From the NCBI GenBank assembly GCA_949752735.1, contig OX457043.1, positions 38,876,105 through 38,940,104 on the forward strand: a stretch of 64,000 nucleotides of DNA, written 5' to 3'. A model generated the notes under the pieces. It had not been told where the DNA came from, ran no database searches, and saw only the letters and a program-made list of their open reading frames with translations. Positions 46,928 through 60,335 of the stretch are shown in pieces (position 1 is the stretch's first letter; every line of letters begins with the position of its first letter). The position numbers and the translations under genes were made by a program. The stretch is from Lumbricus terrestris. Its lineage: Eukaryota > Annelida > Clitellata > Crassiclitellata > Lumbricidae.

Positions 46928-49223
46928 TGCTTGATTTCTGCTGTACCTCTTTCTCTTTGTTAAGTCGTCACTGTCTGTCTGATATTTCTGCTGTCGTTTT
47001 CACCATTTTTTCTTTCGTCAGTTCTCTCAGTCCTTGATTTCTGATGTATTTCTTTCCTTTTCTTTGTCGTCACTGTCTGTATTTGTTGTTTCTGCTGTCG
47101 ATTTCCAATCTTTCTTTCGTCAATTCTCTCAGTCCTTGATTTCTTTTGTTTTTCTTTATTTTTCTTTGTGTTTGCTGTCTGTATTTGTTGTTTCTGCTGT
47201 CGATTTCCATTCTTTCTTTCGTCAATTCTCTCAGTCCTTGATTTCTATTGTTTTTCTTTATTTTTCTTTGTGTTTGCTGTCTGTATTTGTTGTTTCTGCT
47301 GTCGATTTCCATTCTTTCTTTCGTCATTTCTCTCAGTCCTTGATTTCCTATGTATTTATTTCCTTTTCTGTGTCGTCACGGTCTGTGTTTGTTGTTTCTG
47401 CTGTCGATTTCCACTCTTTCTGTCGTCAATTCTCTCAGTCCTTGATTTATGATGTATTTCTTTTCTTTTCTTTGTCGTTACTGTCTGTATTTGTTGTTTC
47501 TGCTGTCGATTTCCACTCTTTCTGTCGTCAATTCTCTCAGTCCTTGATTTTCCATGTATTTCTTTTCTTTTCTTTGTGTTCGCTGTCTGTATTTGTTGTT
47601 TCTGCTGTCGTTTTCACCACTCTTTCTTTCGTCAATTCTCTCAGTCCTTGATTTTTGATGTATTTCTTTTTTTTTCTTTGCCATCACTGTCTTCGTTTGT
47701 TGTTTCTGCTGTCGATTTCCATTCTTTCGTTCGTCAATTCTCTCAGTCCTTGATTTCCTATGTATTTCTTTCCTTTTCTGTGTCGTCACGGTCTGTGTTT
47801 GTTGTTTCTGCTGTCGTTTTCACCACTCTTTCTTTCATCAATTCTCTCAGTCTTTGATTTCTGCTGTATTTCTTTCTCTTTCTGTTGTCGTCACTGTCTG
47901 TCTGATGTTTCTGCTGTTGTTTTCCCACTCTTTCTTTCGTCAATTCTCTCAGTCCTTGATTTCTGCTGTATCTCTTTCTCTTTCTGTTGTCGTCACTGTC
48001 TGTCTGATGTTTCTGCTGTTGTTTTCCCACTCTTTCTTTCGTCAATTCTCTCAGTCCTTGATTTCTGATGTATTTCTTTCCTTTTCTTTGTCGTCACTGT
48101 CTGTATTTGTTGTTTCTGCTGTCGATTTCCATTCTTTCTTTCGTCAATTCTCTCAGTCCTTGATTTCTATTGTTTTTCTTTATTTTTCTTTGTGTTCGCT
48201 GTCTGTATTTGTTGTTTCTGCTGTCGTTTTCCATTCTCTCTTTCGTCAATTCTCTCAGTCCTTGATTTCCTATGTTTTTCTTTCCTTTTCTTTGTGTTCG
48301 CTGTCTGTATTTGTTGTTTCTGCTGTCGTTTTCCATTCTTTCTTTCGTCAATTCTCTCAGTCCTTGATTTCTGATGTATTTCTTTCCTTTTCTTTGTCGT
48401 CACTTTCTGTATTTGTTGTTTCTGCTGTCGATTTCCATTCTTTCTTTCGTCAATTTTCTCAGTCCTTGATTTCTATTGTTTTTCTTTCCTTTTCTTTGTG
48501 TTCGCTGTCTGTATTTGTTGTTTCTGCTGTCGATTTCCATTCTTTCTTTCGTCAATTCTCTCAGTCCTTGATTTCCTATGTATTTCTTTCCTTTTCTTTG
48601 TCATCACTGTCTTCGTTTGTTGTTTCTGCTGTCGATTTCCATTCTTTCTTTCGTCAATTCTCTCAGTCCTTGATTTCTGATGTATTTTTTTCCTTTTCTG
48701 TGTCGTCACGGTTTGTGTTTGTTGTTTCTGCTGTTGTTTTCCCACTATTTCTTTCGTCAATTCTCTCAGTCCTCGTTTTCTGCTGTATCTCTTTCTCTTT
48801 GTTAAGTCGTCACTGTCTGTCTGTAATGTCTGCTGTCGTTTTCACCACTCTTTCTTTCGTCAATTCTCTCAGTCCTTGATTTCTATTGTTTTTCTTTCCT
48901 TTTCTTTGTGTTCGCTGTCTGTATTTGTTGTTTTTGCTGTCGATTTCCATTCTTTCTTTCGTCAATTCTCTCAGTCCTTGATTTCCTATGTATTTATTTC
49001 CTTTTCTGTGTCGTCACGGTCTGTGTTTGTTGTTTCTGCTGTCGATTTCCACTCTTTCTTTCGTCAATTCTCTCAGTCCTTGATTTCTGATGTATTTCTT
49101 TCCTTTTCTTTGTCGTCACTTTCTGTATATGTGTTTTCTGCTGTCGATTTCCATTCTTTCTTTCGTCAATTCTCTCAGTCCTTGATTTCTGCTGTCAATC
49201 TTTCTCTCTATCTTTCTTCGTCA

Positions 49224-49338
49224 CTCAGAATTGACGAAAGTTAGAGTGGGGACAACATCAGCAGAAACACAGACGGACAGTGTCTGACTGTAATGTCTGC
49301 TGTTGTTTTCCCACACTTTCTTTCGCCAATTCTCTCAG
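49224..49338. repeat. foldback hairpin 24 (class E)
   Basis: Dyad at about 49280. Copy of the hairpin at 36939, offset by 12,285 bp. Confidence 0.93.
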
Positions 49339-50101
49339 TCCTTGATTTCTGATGTATTTCTTTCTCTTTCTGTTGTCGTCACTGTCTGTCTGATGTTTCT
49401 GCTGTTGTTTTCCCACTCTTTCTTTCGTCAATTCTCTCAGTGCTTGATTTCTGCTGTACCTCTTTCTCTTTGTTAAGTCGTCACTGTCTGTCTGATATTT
49501 CTTCTGTCGTTTTCACCATTCTTTCTTTCGTCAGTTCTCTCAGTCCTTGATTTCTGATGTATTTCTTTCCTTTTCTTTGTCGTCACTATCTGTATTTGTT
49601 GTTTCTGCTGTCGTTTTCACCTCTCTTTCTTTCGTCAATTTTCTCAGTCCTTGATTTCTGATGTATTTCTTTCCTTTTCTTTGTCGTCCCTGTCTGTATT
49701 TGTTGTTTCCTGCTGTCGATTTCCATTCTTTCTTTCGTGAATTCTCTCAGTCCTTGATTTCCTATGTATTTATTTCCTTTTCTGTGTCGTCACGGTCTGT
49801 GTTTGTTGTTTCTGCTGTCGATTTCAACTCTTTCTTCCGTCAATTCTCTCAGTCCTTGATTTCTGATGTATTTCTTTCCTTTTCTTTGTCGTCACTTTCT
49901 GTATTTGTTTTTTCTGCTGTCGATTTCAACTCTTTCTTCCGTCAATTCTCTCAGTCCTTGATTTCTGATGTATTTCTTTCCTTTTCTTTGTCGTCACTTT
50001 CTGTATATGTGTTTTCTGCTGTCGATTTCCATTCTTTCTTTCGTCAATTCTCTCAGTCCTTGATTTCCGCTCTCAATCTTTCTCTCTATCTTTCTTCGTC
50101 A

Positions 50102-50216
50102 CTCAGAATTGACGAAAGTTAGAGTGGGGACAACATCAGCAGAAGCACAGACGGACAGTGTCTGACTGTAATGTCTGCTGTTGTTTTCCCACACTTTCTT
50201 TCGTCAATTCTCTCAG
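50102..50216. repeat. foldback hairpin 25 (class D)
   Basis: Dyad at about 50158. Copy of the hairpin at 37817, offset by 12,285 bp. Confidence 0.93.
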
Positions 50217-52104
50217 TCCTTGATTTCTGCTGTATTTCTTTCTCTTTCTGTTGTCGTCACTGTCTGTCTGATGTTTCTGCTGTTGTTTTCCCACTCTTTC
50301 TTTCGTCAATTCTCTCAGTGCTTGATTTCTGCTGTACCTCTTTCTCTTTGTTAAGTCGTCACTGTCTGTCTGATATTTCTGCTGTCGTTTTCACCATTTT
50401 TTCTTTCGTCAGTTCTCTCAGTCCTTGATTTCTGATGTATTTCTTTCCTTTTCTTTGTCGTCACTGTCTGTATTTGTTGTTTCTGCTGTCGATTTCCAAT
50501 CTTTCTTTCGTCAATTCTCTCAGTCCTTGATTTCTATTGTTTTTCTTTATTTTTCTTTGTGTTTGCTGTCTGTATTTGTTGTTTCTGCTGTCGATTTCCA
50601 TTCTTTCTTTCGTCAATTCTCTCAGTCCTTGATTTCTATTGTTTTTCTTTATTTTTCTTTGTGTTTGCTGTCTGTATTTGTTGTTTCTGCTGTCGATTTC
50701 CATTCTTTCTTTCGTCATTTCTCTCAGTCCTTGATTTCCTATGTATTTATTTCCTTTTCTGTGTCGTCACGGTCTGTGTTTGTTGTTTCTGCTGTCGATT
50801 TCCACTCTTTCTGTCGTCAATTCTCTCAGTCCTTGATTTATGATGTATTTCTTTTCTTTTCTTTGTCGTTACTGTCTGTATTTGTTGTTTCTGCTGTCGA
50901 TTTCCACTCTTTCTGTCGTCAATTCTCTCAGTCCTTGATTTTCCATGTATTTCTTTTCTTTTCTTTGTGTTCGCTGTCTGTATTTGTTGTTTCTGCTGTC
51001 GTTTTCACCACTCTTTCTTTCGTCAATTCTCTCAGTCCTTGATTTTTGATGTATTTCTTTTTTTTTCTTTGCCATCACTGTCTTCGTTTGTTGTTTCTGC
51101 TGTCGATTTCCATTCTTTCGTTCGTCAATTCTCTCAGTCCTTGATTTCCTATGTATTTCTTTCCTTTTCTGTGTCGTCACGGTCTGTGTTTGTTGTTTCT
51201 GCTGTCGTTTTCACCACTCTTTCTTTCATCAATTCTCTCAGTCTTTGATTTCTGCTGTATTTCTTTCTCTTTCTGTTGTCGTCACTGTCTGTCTGATGTT
51301 TCTGCTGTTGTTTTCCCACTCTTTCTTTCGTCAATTCTCTCAGTCCTTGATTTCTGCTGTATCTCTTTCTCTTTCTGTTGTCGTCACTGTCTGTCTGATG
51401 TTTCTGCTGTTGTTTTCCCACTCTTTCTTTCGTCAATTCTCTCAGTCCTTGATTTCTGATGTATTTCTTTCCTTTTCTTTGTCGTCACTGTCTGTATTTG
51501 TTGTTTCTGCTGTCGATTTCCATTCTTTCTTTCGTCAATTCTCTCAGTCCTTGATTTCTATTGTTTTTCTTTATTTTTCTTTGTGTTCGCTGTCTGTATT
51601 TGTTGTTTCTGCTGTCGTTTTCCATTCTCTCTTTCGTCAATTCTCTCAGTCCTTGATTTCCTATGTTTTTCTTTCCTTTTCTTTGTGTTCGCTGTCTGTA
51701 TTTGTTGTTTCTGCTGTCGTTTTCCATTCTTTCTTTCGTCAATTCTCTCAGTCCTTGATTTCTGATGTATTTCTTTCCTTTTCTTTGTCGTCACTTTCTG
51801 TATTTGTTGTTTCTGCTGTCGATTTCCATTCTTTCTTTCGTCAATTCTCTCAGTCCTTGATTTATGATGTATTTCTTTTCTTTTCTTTGTCGTCACTTTC
51901 TGTATTTGTTGTTTCTGCTGTCGTTTTCACCATTCTTTCTTTCGTCAATTCTCTCAGTCCTTGATTTATGATGTATTTCTTTTCTTTTCTTTGTCGTCAC
52001 TTTCTGTATTTGTTGTTTCTGCTGTCGATTTCCATTCTCACTTTCGTCAATTCTCTCAGTCCTTGATTTCTGCTGTCAATCTTTCTCTCTATCTTTCTTC
52101 GTCA

Positions 52105-52219
52105 CTCAGAACTGACGAAACTTAGAGTGGGGACAACATCAGCAGAAACACAGACGAACAGTGTCTGACTGTAATGTCTGCTGTTGTTTTCCCACACTTT
52201 CTTTCGTCAATTCTCTCAG
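52105..52219. repeat. foldback hairpin 26 (class C)
   Basis: Dyad at about 52161. Copy of the hairpin at 39820, offset by 12,285 bp. Confidence 0.93.
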
Positions 52220-54422
52220 TCCTTGAGTTCTGCTGTATTTCTTTCTCTTTCTGTTGTCGTCACTGTCTGTCTGATGTTTCTGCTGTTGTTTTCCCACTCT
52301 TTCTTTCGTCAATTCTCTCAGTGCTTGATTTCTGCTGTACCACTTTCTCTTTGTTAAGTCGTCACTGTCTGTCTGATATTTCTGCTGTCGTTTTCACCAT
52401 TCTTTCTTTCGTCAATTCTCTGAGTCCTCGTTTTCTGCTGTATCTCTTTCTCTTTGTTAAGTCTTCACTGTCTGTCTGATATTTCTGCTGTCGTTTTCAC
52501 CATTCTTTCTTTCGTCAATTCTCTCAGTCCTTTATTTCTGATGTATTTCTTTCCTTTTCTTTGTCGTCACTGTCTGTATTTGTTGTTTCTGCTGTCGATT
52601 TCCATTCTTTCTTTCGTCAGTTCTCTCAGTCCTTGATTTCTGATGTATTTCTTTCCTTTTCTTTGTCGTCACTGTCTGTATTTGTTGTTTCTGCTGTCGA
52701 TTTCCATTCTTTCTTTCGTCAATTCTCTCAGTCCTTGATTTCTATTGTTTTTCTTTATTTTTCTTTGTGTTCGCTGTCTGTATTTGTTGTTTCTGCTGTC
52801 GATTTCCATTCTTTCTTTCGTCAATTCTCTCAGTCCTTGATTTCCTATGTATTTATTTCCTTTTCTGTGTCGTCACGGTCTGTGTTTGTTGTTTCTGCTG
52901 TCGATTTCCACTCTTTCTTTCGTCAATTCTCTCAGTCCTTGATTTCTGATGTATTTCTTTTCTTTTCTTTGTCGTCACTTTCTGTATTTGTTGTTTCTGC
53001 TGTCGATTTCCATTCTTTCTTTCGTCAATTCTCTCAGTCCTTGATTTCTGATGTATTTCTTTCCTTTTCTTTGTCGTCACTGTCTGTATTTGTTGTTTCT
53101 GCTCTTGATTTCCATTCTTTCTTTCATCAATTCTCTCAGTCCTTGATTTCTGATGTATTTCTTTCCTTTTCTTTGTCGTCACTGTCTGTATTTGTTGTCT
53201 CTGCTGTCGTTTTCACCACTCTTTCTTTCGTCAATTCTCTCAGTCCTTGATTTCTGATGTATTTCTTTCCTTTTCTTTGTCGTCACTTTCTGTATTTGTT
53301 GTCTCTGCTGTCGATTTCCATTCTTTCTTTCGTCAATTCTCTCAGTCCTTGATTTCTGATGTATATATTTCTTTCCTTTTCTTCGTCGCCGCTGTCTGTA
53401 TTTGTTGTTTCTGCTGTCGATTTCCATTCTTTCTTTCGTCAATTCTCTCAGTCCTTGATTTCTGATGTATTTCTTTCCTTTTCTTTGTCGTCTCTGTCTG
53501 TATTTGTTGTACCTGCTGTCGATTTCCATTCTTTCTTTCGTCAATTCTCTCAGTCCTTGATTTCTGATGTATTTCTTATCTTTTCTTTGTCGTCACGGTC
53601 TGTGATTGTTGTTTCTGCTGTCGTTTTCACCACTCTTTCTTTCGTCAATTCTCTCAGTTCTTGATTTCTGATGTATTTCTAATCTTTTCTTTGTCGTCAC
53701 GGTCTGTGTTTGTTGTTTCTGCTGTCGTTTTCACCACTCTTTCTTTCGTCAATTCTCTCAGTCCTTGTCTTGTGCTGCATTTCTTTCTCTTTCTTATGTC
53801 GTCACTTTCTGTCTATGTTTCTGCTGTCGTTTTCACCACTCTTTCTTTCGACAATTCTCTCAGTCCTTGATTTCCCATGTATTTCTTATCTTTTCTTTGT
53901 CGTCACGGTCTGTGTTTGTTGTTTCTGCTGTCGTTTTCACCACTCTTTCTTTCGTCAATTCTCTCAGTTCTTGATTTTTGATGTATTTCTTTCCTTTTCT
54001 TTGTCATCACTGTCTTTGTTTGTTGTTTCTGCTGTCGATTTCCATTCTTTCGTTCGTCAATTCTCTCAGTCCTTGATTTCCTATGTATTTCTTTCCTTTT
54101 CTGTGTCGTCACGGTCTGTGTTTGTTGTTTCTGCTGTCCTTTTCACAACTCTTTCTTTCGTCAATTCTCTCAGTCCTTGTCTTGTGCTGCATTTCTTTCT
54201 CTTTCTTATGTCGTCACTTTCTGTCTATGTTTCTGCTGTCGTTTTCACCACTCTTTCTTTCGTCAATTTTCTCAGTCCTTGATTTCTATTGTTTTTCTTT
54301 CCTTTTCTTTGTCGTCACTGTCTGTATTTGTTGTTTCTGCTGTCGATTTCCATTCTTTCGTTCGTCAATTCTCTCAGTCTTTGATTTTTGCTGTCAAGCT
54401 TTCTCTCTATCTTTCTTCGTCA

Positions 54423-54537
54423 CTCAGAATTGACGAAAGTTAGAGTGGGGACAACATCAGCAGAAACACAGACGGACAGTGTCTGTCTGTAATGTCTGCT
54501 GTTGTTTTCCCACACTTTCTTTCGTCAATTCTCTCAG
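54423..54537. repeat. foldback hairpin 27 (class A)
   Basis: Dyad at about 54479. A 1-nt loss just downstream (TTTCTTTTCTC near 54556) makes the spacing to the next D 1,385 bp instead of 1,386. Confidence 0.93.
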
Positions 54538-55807
54538 TTTTTGATTTCTACTGTTTCTTTTCTCTTTCTGTTGTCGTCACTGTCTGTCTGATGTTTCTGC
54601 TGTCGATTTCCATTCTTTGTTTCGTCAATTCTCTCAGTCCTTGATTTCTGATGTATTTCTTTCCTTTTCTTTGTCGTCACTGTCTGTATTTGTTGTTTCT
54701 GCTGTCGTTTTCCATTCTCTCTTTCGTCAATTCTCTCAGTCCTTGATTTCCTATGTTTTTCTTTCCTTTTCTTTGTGTTCGCTGTCTGTATTTGTTGTTT
54801 CTGCTGTCGTTTTCCATTCTTTCTTTCGTCAATTCTCTCAGTCCTTGATTTCTGATGTATTTCTTTCCTTTTCTTTGTCGTCACTTTCTGTATTTGTTGT
54901 TTCTGCTGTCGATTTCCATTCTTTCTTTCGTCAATTTTCTCAGTCCTTGATTTCTATTGTTTTTCTTTCCTTTTCTTTGTGTTCGCTGTCTGTATTTGTT
55001 GTTTCTGCTGTCGATTTCCATTCTTTCTTTCGTCAATTCTCTCAGTCCTTGATTTCCTATGTATTTATTTCCTTTTCTGTGTCGTCACTGTCTGTATTTG
55101 TTGTTTCCTGCTGTCGATTTCCATTCTTTCTTTCGTCAATTCTCTCAGTCTTTGATTTCTGATGTATTTCTTTCCTTTTCTGTGTCGTCACGGTGTGTGT
55201 TTGTTGTTTCTGCTGTTGTTTTCCCACTATTTCTTTCGTCAATTCTCTCAGTCCTCGTTTTCTGCTGTATCTCTTTCTCTTTGTTAAGTCGTCACTGTCT
55301 GTCTGTAATGTCTGCTGTCGTTTTCACCACTCTTTCTTTCGTCAATTCTCTCAGTCCTTGATTTCTATTGTTTTTCTTTCCTTTTCTTTGTGTTCGCTGT
55401 CTGTATTTGTTGTTTCTGCTGTCGATTTCCATTCTTTCTTTCGTGAATTCTCTCAGTCCTTGATTTCCTATGTATTTATTTCCTTTTCTGTGTCGTCACG
55501 GTCTGTGTTTGTTGTTTCTGCTGTCGATTTCCACTCTTTCTTTCGTCAATTCTCTCAGTCCTTGATTTCTGATGTATTTCTTTCCTTTTCTTTGTCGTCA
55601 CTTTCTGTATTTGTTGTTTCTGCTGTCGATTTCCATTCTTTCTTTCGTCAATTCTCTCAGTCCTTGATTTATGATTTATTTCTTTCCTTTTCTTTGTCGT
55701 TACTGTCTGTATTTGTTGTTTCTGCTGTCGATTTCCATTCTTTCTTTCGTCAATTCTCTCAGTCCTTGATTTCCGCTCTCAATCTTTCTCTCTATCTTTC
55801 TTCGTCA

Positions 55808-55922
55808 CTCAGAATTGACGAAAGTTAGAGTGGGGACAACATCAGCAGAAGCACAGACGGACAGTGTCTGACTGTAATGTCTGCTGTTGTTTTCCCACAC
55901 TTTCTTTCGTCAATTCTCTCAG
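55808..55922. repeat. foldback hairpin 28 (class D)
   Basis: Dyad at about 55864. E follows at 2,512 bp. The missing base is in a T run near 56765 (eight T, where other copies have nine). Confidence 0.93.
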
Positions 55923-58319
55923 TCCTTGATTTCTGCTGTATTTCTTTCTCTTTCTGTTGTCGTCACTGTCTGTCTGATGTTTCTGCTGTTGTTTTCCCAC
56001 TCTTTCTTTCGTCAATTCTCTCAGTGCTTGATTTCTGCTGTACCTCTTTCTCTTTGTTAAGTCGTCACTGTCTGTCTGATATTTCTGCTGTCGTTTTCAC
56101 CATTTTTTCTTTCGTCAGTTCTCTCAGTCCTTGATTTCTGATGTATTTCTTTCCTTTTCTTTGTCGTCACTGTCTGTATTTGTTGTTTCTGCTGTCGATT
56201 TCCAATCTTTCTTTCGTCAATTCTCTCAGTCCTTGATTTCTATTGTTTTTCTTTATTTTTCTTTGTGTTTGCTGTCTGTATTTGTTGTTTCTGCTGTCGA
56301 TTTCCATTCTTTCTTTCGTCAATTCTCTCAGTCCTTGATTTCTATTGTTTTTCTTTATTTTTCTTTGTGTTTGCTGTCTGTATTTGTTGTTTCTGCTGTC
56401 GATTTCCATTCTTTCTTTCGTCATTTCTCTCAGTCCTTGATTTCCTATGTATTTATTTCCTTTTCTGTGTCGTCACGGTCTGTGTTTGTTGTTTCTGCTG
56501 TCGATTTCCACTCTTTCTGTCGTCAATTCTCTCAGTCCTTGATTTATGATGTATTTCTTTTCTTTTCTTTGTCGTTACTGTCTGTATTTGTTGTTTCTGC
56601 TGTCGATTTCCACTCTTTCTGTCGTCAATTCTCTCAGTCCTTGATTTTCCATGTATTTCTTTTCTTTTCTTTGTGTTCGCTGTCTGTATTTGTTGTTTCT
56701 GCTGTCGTTTTCACCACTCTTTCTTTCGTCAATTCTCTCAGTCCTTGATTTTTGATGTATTTCTTTTTTTTCTTTGCCATCACTGTCTTCGTTTGTTGTT
56801 TCTGCTGTCGATTTCCATTCTTTCGTTCGTCAATTCTCTCAGTCCTTGATTTCCTATGTATTTCTTTCCTTTTCTGTGTCGTCACGGTCTGTGTTTGTTG
56901 TTTCTGCTGTCGTTTTCACCACTCTTTCTTTCATCAATTCTCTCAGTCTTTGATTTCTGCTGTATTTCTTTCTCTTTCTGTTGTCGTCACTGTCTGTCTG
57001 ATGTTTCTGCTGTTGTTTTCCCACTCTTTCTTTCGTCAATTCTCTCAGTCCTTGATTTCTGCTGTATCTCTTTCTCTTTCTGTTGTCGTCACTGTCTGTC
57101 TGATGTTTCTGCTGTTGTTTTCCCACTCTTTCTTTCGTCAATTCTCTCAGTCCTTGATTTCTGATGTATTTCTTTCCTTTTCTTTGTCGTCACTGTCTGT
57201 ATTTGTTGTTTCTGCTGTCGATTTCCATTCTTTCTTTCGTCAATTCTCTCAGTCCTTGATTTCTATTGTTTTTCTTTATTTTTCTTTGTGTTCGCTGTCT
57301 GTATTTGTTGTTTCTGCTGTCGTTTTCCATTCTCTCTTTCGTCAATTCTCTCAGTCCTTGATTTCCTATGTTTTTCTTTCCTTTTCTTTGTGTTCGCTGT
57401 CTGTATTTGTTGTTTCTGCTGTCGTTTTCCATTCTTTCTTTCGTCAATTCTCTCAGTCCTTGATTTCTGATGTATTTCTTTCCTTTTCTTTGTCGTCACT
57501 TTCTGTATTTGTTGTTTCTGCTGTCGATTTCCATTCTTTCTTTCGTCAATTTTCTCAGTCCTTGATTTCTATTGTTTTTCTTTCCTTTTCTTTGTGTTCG
57601 CTGTCTGTATTTGTTGTTTCTGCTGTCGATTTCCATTCTTTCTTTCGTCAATTCTCTCAGTCCTTGATTTCCTATGTATTTCTTTCCTTTTCTTTGTCAT
57701 CACTGTCTTCGTTTGTTGTTTCTGCTGTCGATTTCCATTCTTTCTTTCGTCAATTCTCTCAGTCCTTGATTTCTGATGTATTTTTTTCCTTTTCTGTGTC
57801 GTCACGGTTTGTGTTTGTTGTTTCTGCTGTTGTTTTCCCACTATTTCTTTCGTCAATTCTCTCAGTCCTCGTTTTCTGCTGTATCTCTTTCTCTTTGTTA
57901 AGTCGTCACTGTCTGTCTGTAATGTCTGCTGTCGTTTTCACCACTCTTTCTTTCGTCAATTCTCTCAGTCCTTGATTTCTATTGTTTTTCTTTCCTTTTC
58001 TTTGTGTTCGCTGTCTGTATTTGTTGTTTTTGCTGTCGATTTCCATTCTTTCTTTCGTCAATTCTCTCAGTCCTTGATTTCCTATGTATTTATTTCCTTT
58101 TCTGTGTCGTCACGGTCTGTGTTTGTTGTTTCTGCTGTCGATTTCCACTCTTTCTTTCGTCAATTCTCTCAGTCCTTGATTTCTGATGTATTTCTTTCCT
58201 TTTCTTTGTCGTCACTTTCTGTATATGTGTTTTCTGCTGTCGATTTCCATTCTTTCTTTCGTCAATTCTCTCAGTCCTTGATTTCTGCTGTCAATCTTTC
58301 TCTCTATCTTTCTTCGTCA

Positions 58320-58434
58320 CTCAGAATTGACGAAAGTTAGAGTGGGGACAACATCAGCAGAAACACAGACGGACAGTGTCTGACTGTAATGTCTGCTGTT
58401 GTTTTCCCACACTTTCTTTCGCCAATTCTCTCAG
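58320..58434. repeat. foldback hairpin 29 (class E)
   Basis: Dyad at about 58376. The D that normally follows at 878 bp is replaced by the chimeric joint near 59,141. Confidence 0.93.
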
Positions 58435-59129
58435 TCCTTGATTTCTGATGTATTTCTTTCTCTTTCTGTTGTCGTCACTGTCTGTCTGATGTTTCTGCTG
58501 TTGTTTTCTCACTCTTTCTTTCGTCAATTCTCTCAGTGCTTGATTTCTGCTGTACCTCTTTCTCTTTGTTAAGTCGTCACTGTCTGTCTGATATTTCTTC
58601 TGTCGTTTTCACCATTCTTTCTTTCGTCAGTTCTCTCAGTCCTTGATTTCTGATGTATTTCTTTCCTTTTCTTTGTCGTCACTATCTGTATTTGTTGTTT
58701 CTGCTGTCGTTTTCACCTCTCTTTCTTTCGTCAATTTTCTCAGTCCTTGATTTCTGATGTATTTCTTTCCTTTTCTTTGTCGTCCCTGTCTGTATTTGTT
58801 GTTTCCTGCTGTCGATTTCCATTCTTTCTTTCGTGAATTCTCTCAGTCCTTGATTTCCTATGTATTTATTTCCTTTTCTGTGTCGTCACGGTCTGTGTTT
58901 GTTGTTTCTGCTGTCGATTTCAACTCTTTCTTCCGTCAATTCTCTCAGTCCTTGATTTCTGATGTATTTCTTTCCTTTTCTTTGTCGTCACTTTCTGTAT
59001 TTGTTTTTTCTGCTGTCGATTTCAACTCTTTCTTCCGTCAATTCTCTCAGTCCTTGATTTCTGATGTATTTCTTTCCTTTTCTTTGTCGTCACTTTCTGT
59101 ATATGTGTTTTCTGCTGTCGATTTCCATT

Positions 59130-59165
59130 CTTTCTTTCGTCAAATCTCTCAGTCCTTGATTTCCT
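59130..59165 (+). other. recombination joint between satellite units
   Basis: Up to here the sequence follows the E-to-D path (compare 50,000-50,065). After it the sequence follows 54,745 onward, with an offset of 4,413 bp. The joint has a unique base change, CAAATCTCTC for CAATTCTCTC, at 59141. The D hairpin expected here is missing. Confidence 0.8.
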
Positions 59166-60220
59166 ATGTTTTTCTTTCCTTTTCTTTGTGTTCGCTGTCT
59201 GTATTTGTTGTTTCTGCTGTCGTTTTCCATTCTTTCTTTCGTCAATTCTCTCAGTCCTTGATTTCTGATGTATTTCTTTCCTTTTCTTTGTCGTCACTTT
59301 CTGTATTTGTTGTTTCTGCTGTCGATTTCCATTCTTTCTTTCGTCAATTTTCTCAGTCCTTGATTTCTATTGTTTTTCTTTCCTTTTCTTTGTGTTCGCT
59401 GTCTGTATTTGTTGTTTCTGCTGTCGATTTCCATTCTTTCTTTCGTCAATTCTCTCAGTCCTTGATTTCCTATGTATTTATTTCCTTTTCTGTGTCGTCA
59501 CTGTCTGTATTTGTTGTTTCCTGCTGTCGATTTCCATTCTTTCTTTCGTCAATTCTCTCAGTCTTTGATTTCTGATGTATTTCTTTCCTTTTCTGTGTCG
59601 TCACGGTGTGTGTTTGTTGTTTCTGCTGTTGTTTTCCCACTATTTCTTTCGTCAATTCTCTCAGTCCTCGTTTTCTGCTGTATCTCTTTCTCTTTGTTAA
59701 GTCGTCACTGTCTGTCTGTAATGTCTGCTGTCGTTTTCACCACTCTTTCTTTCGTCAATTCTCTCAGTCCTTGATTTCTATTGTTTTTCTTTCCTTTTCT
59801 TTGTGTTCGCTGTCTGTATTTGTTGTTTCTGCTGTCGATTTCCATTCTTTCTTTCGTGAATTCTCTCAGTCCTTGATTTCCTATGTATTTATTTCCTTTT
59901 CTGTGTCGTCACGGTCTGTGTTTGTTGTTTCTGCTGTCGATTTCCACTCTTTCTTTCGTCAATTCTCTCAGTCCTTGATTTCTGATGTATTTCTTTCCTT
60001 TTCTTTGTCGTCACTTTCTGTATTTGTTGTTTCTGCTGTCGATTTCCATTCTTTCTTTCGTCAATTCTCTCAGTCCTTGATTTATGATTTATTTCTTTCC
60101 TTTTCTTTGTCGTTACTGTCTGTATTTGTTGTTTCTGCTGTCGATTTCCATTCTTTCTTTCGTCAATTCTCTCAGTCCTTGATTTCCGCTCTCAATCTTT
60201 CTCTCTATCTTTCTTCGTCA

Positions 60221-60335
60221 CTCAGAATTGACGAAAGTTAGAGTGGGGACAACATCAGCAGAAGCACAGACGGACAGTGTCTGACTGTAATGTCTGCTGT
60301 TGTTTTCCCACACTTTCTTTCGTCAATTCTCTCAG
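60221..60335. repeat. foldback hairpin 30 (class D)
   Basis: Dyad at about 60277. Copy of the hairpin at 55808, offset by 4,413 bp. Confidence 0.93.

Larger units (their letters stand above)
43524..50101 (+). repeat. tandem D-E module, two copies of 3,289 bp
   Basis: The D hairpins at 43524, 46813 and 50102 and the E hairpins at 45935 and 49224 are each spaced exactly 3,289 bp. The two copies have equal length although each lacks a different monomer. The first lacks one near 45,750 and the second lacks the monomer right after the hairpin at 46813. Confidence 0.85.
42138..54422 (+). repeat. higher-order unit 6, hairpin order A-D-E-D-E-D-C
   Basis: This is the longest complete unit, 12,285 bp. 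Hairpins lie at 42138 (A), 43524 (D), 45935 (E), 46813 (D), 49224 (E), 50102 (D) and 52105 (C). The D-E module is present twice, with a period of 3,289 bp between successive D hairpins. Confidence 0.85.
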
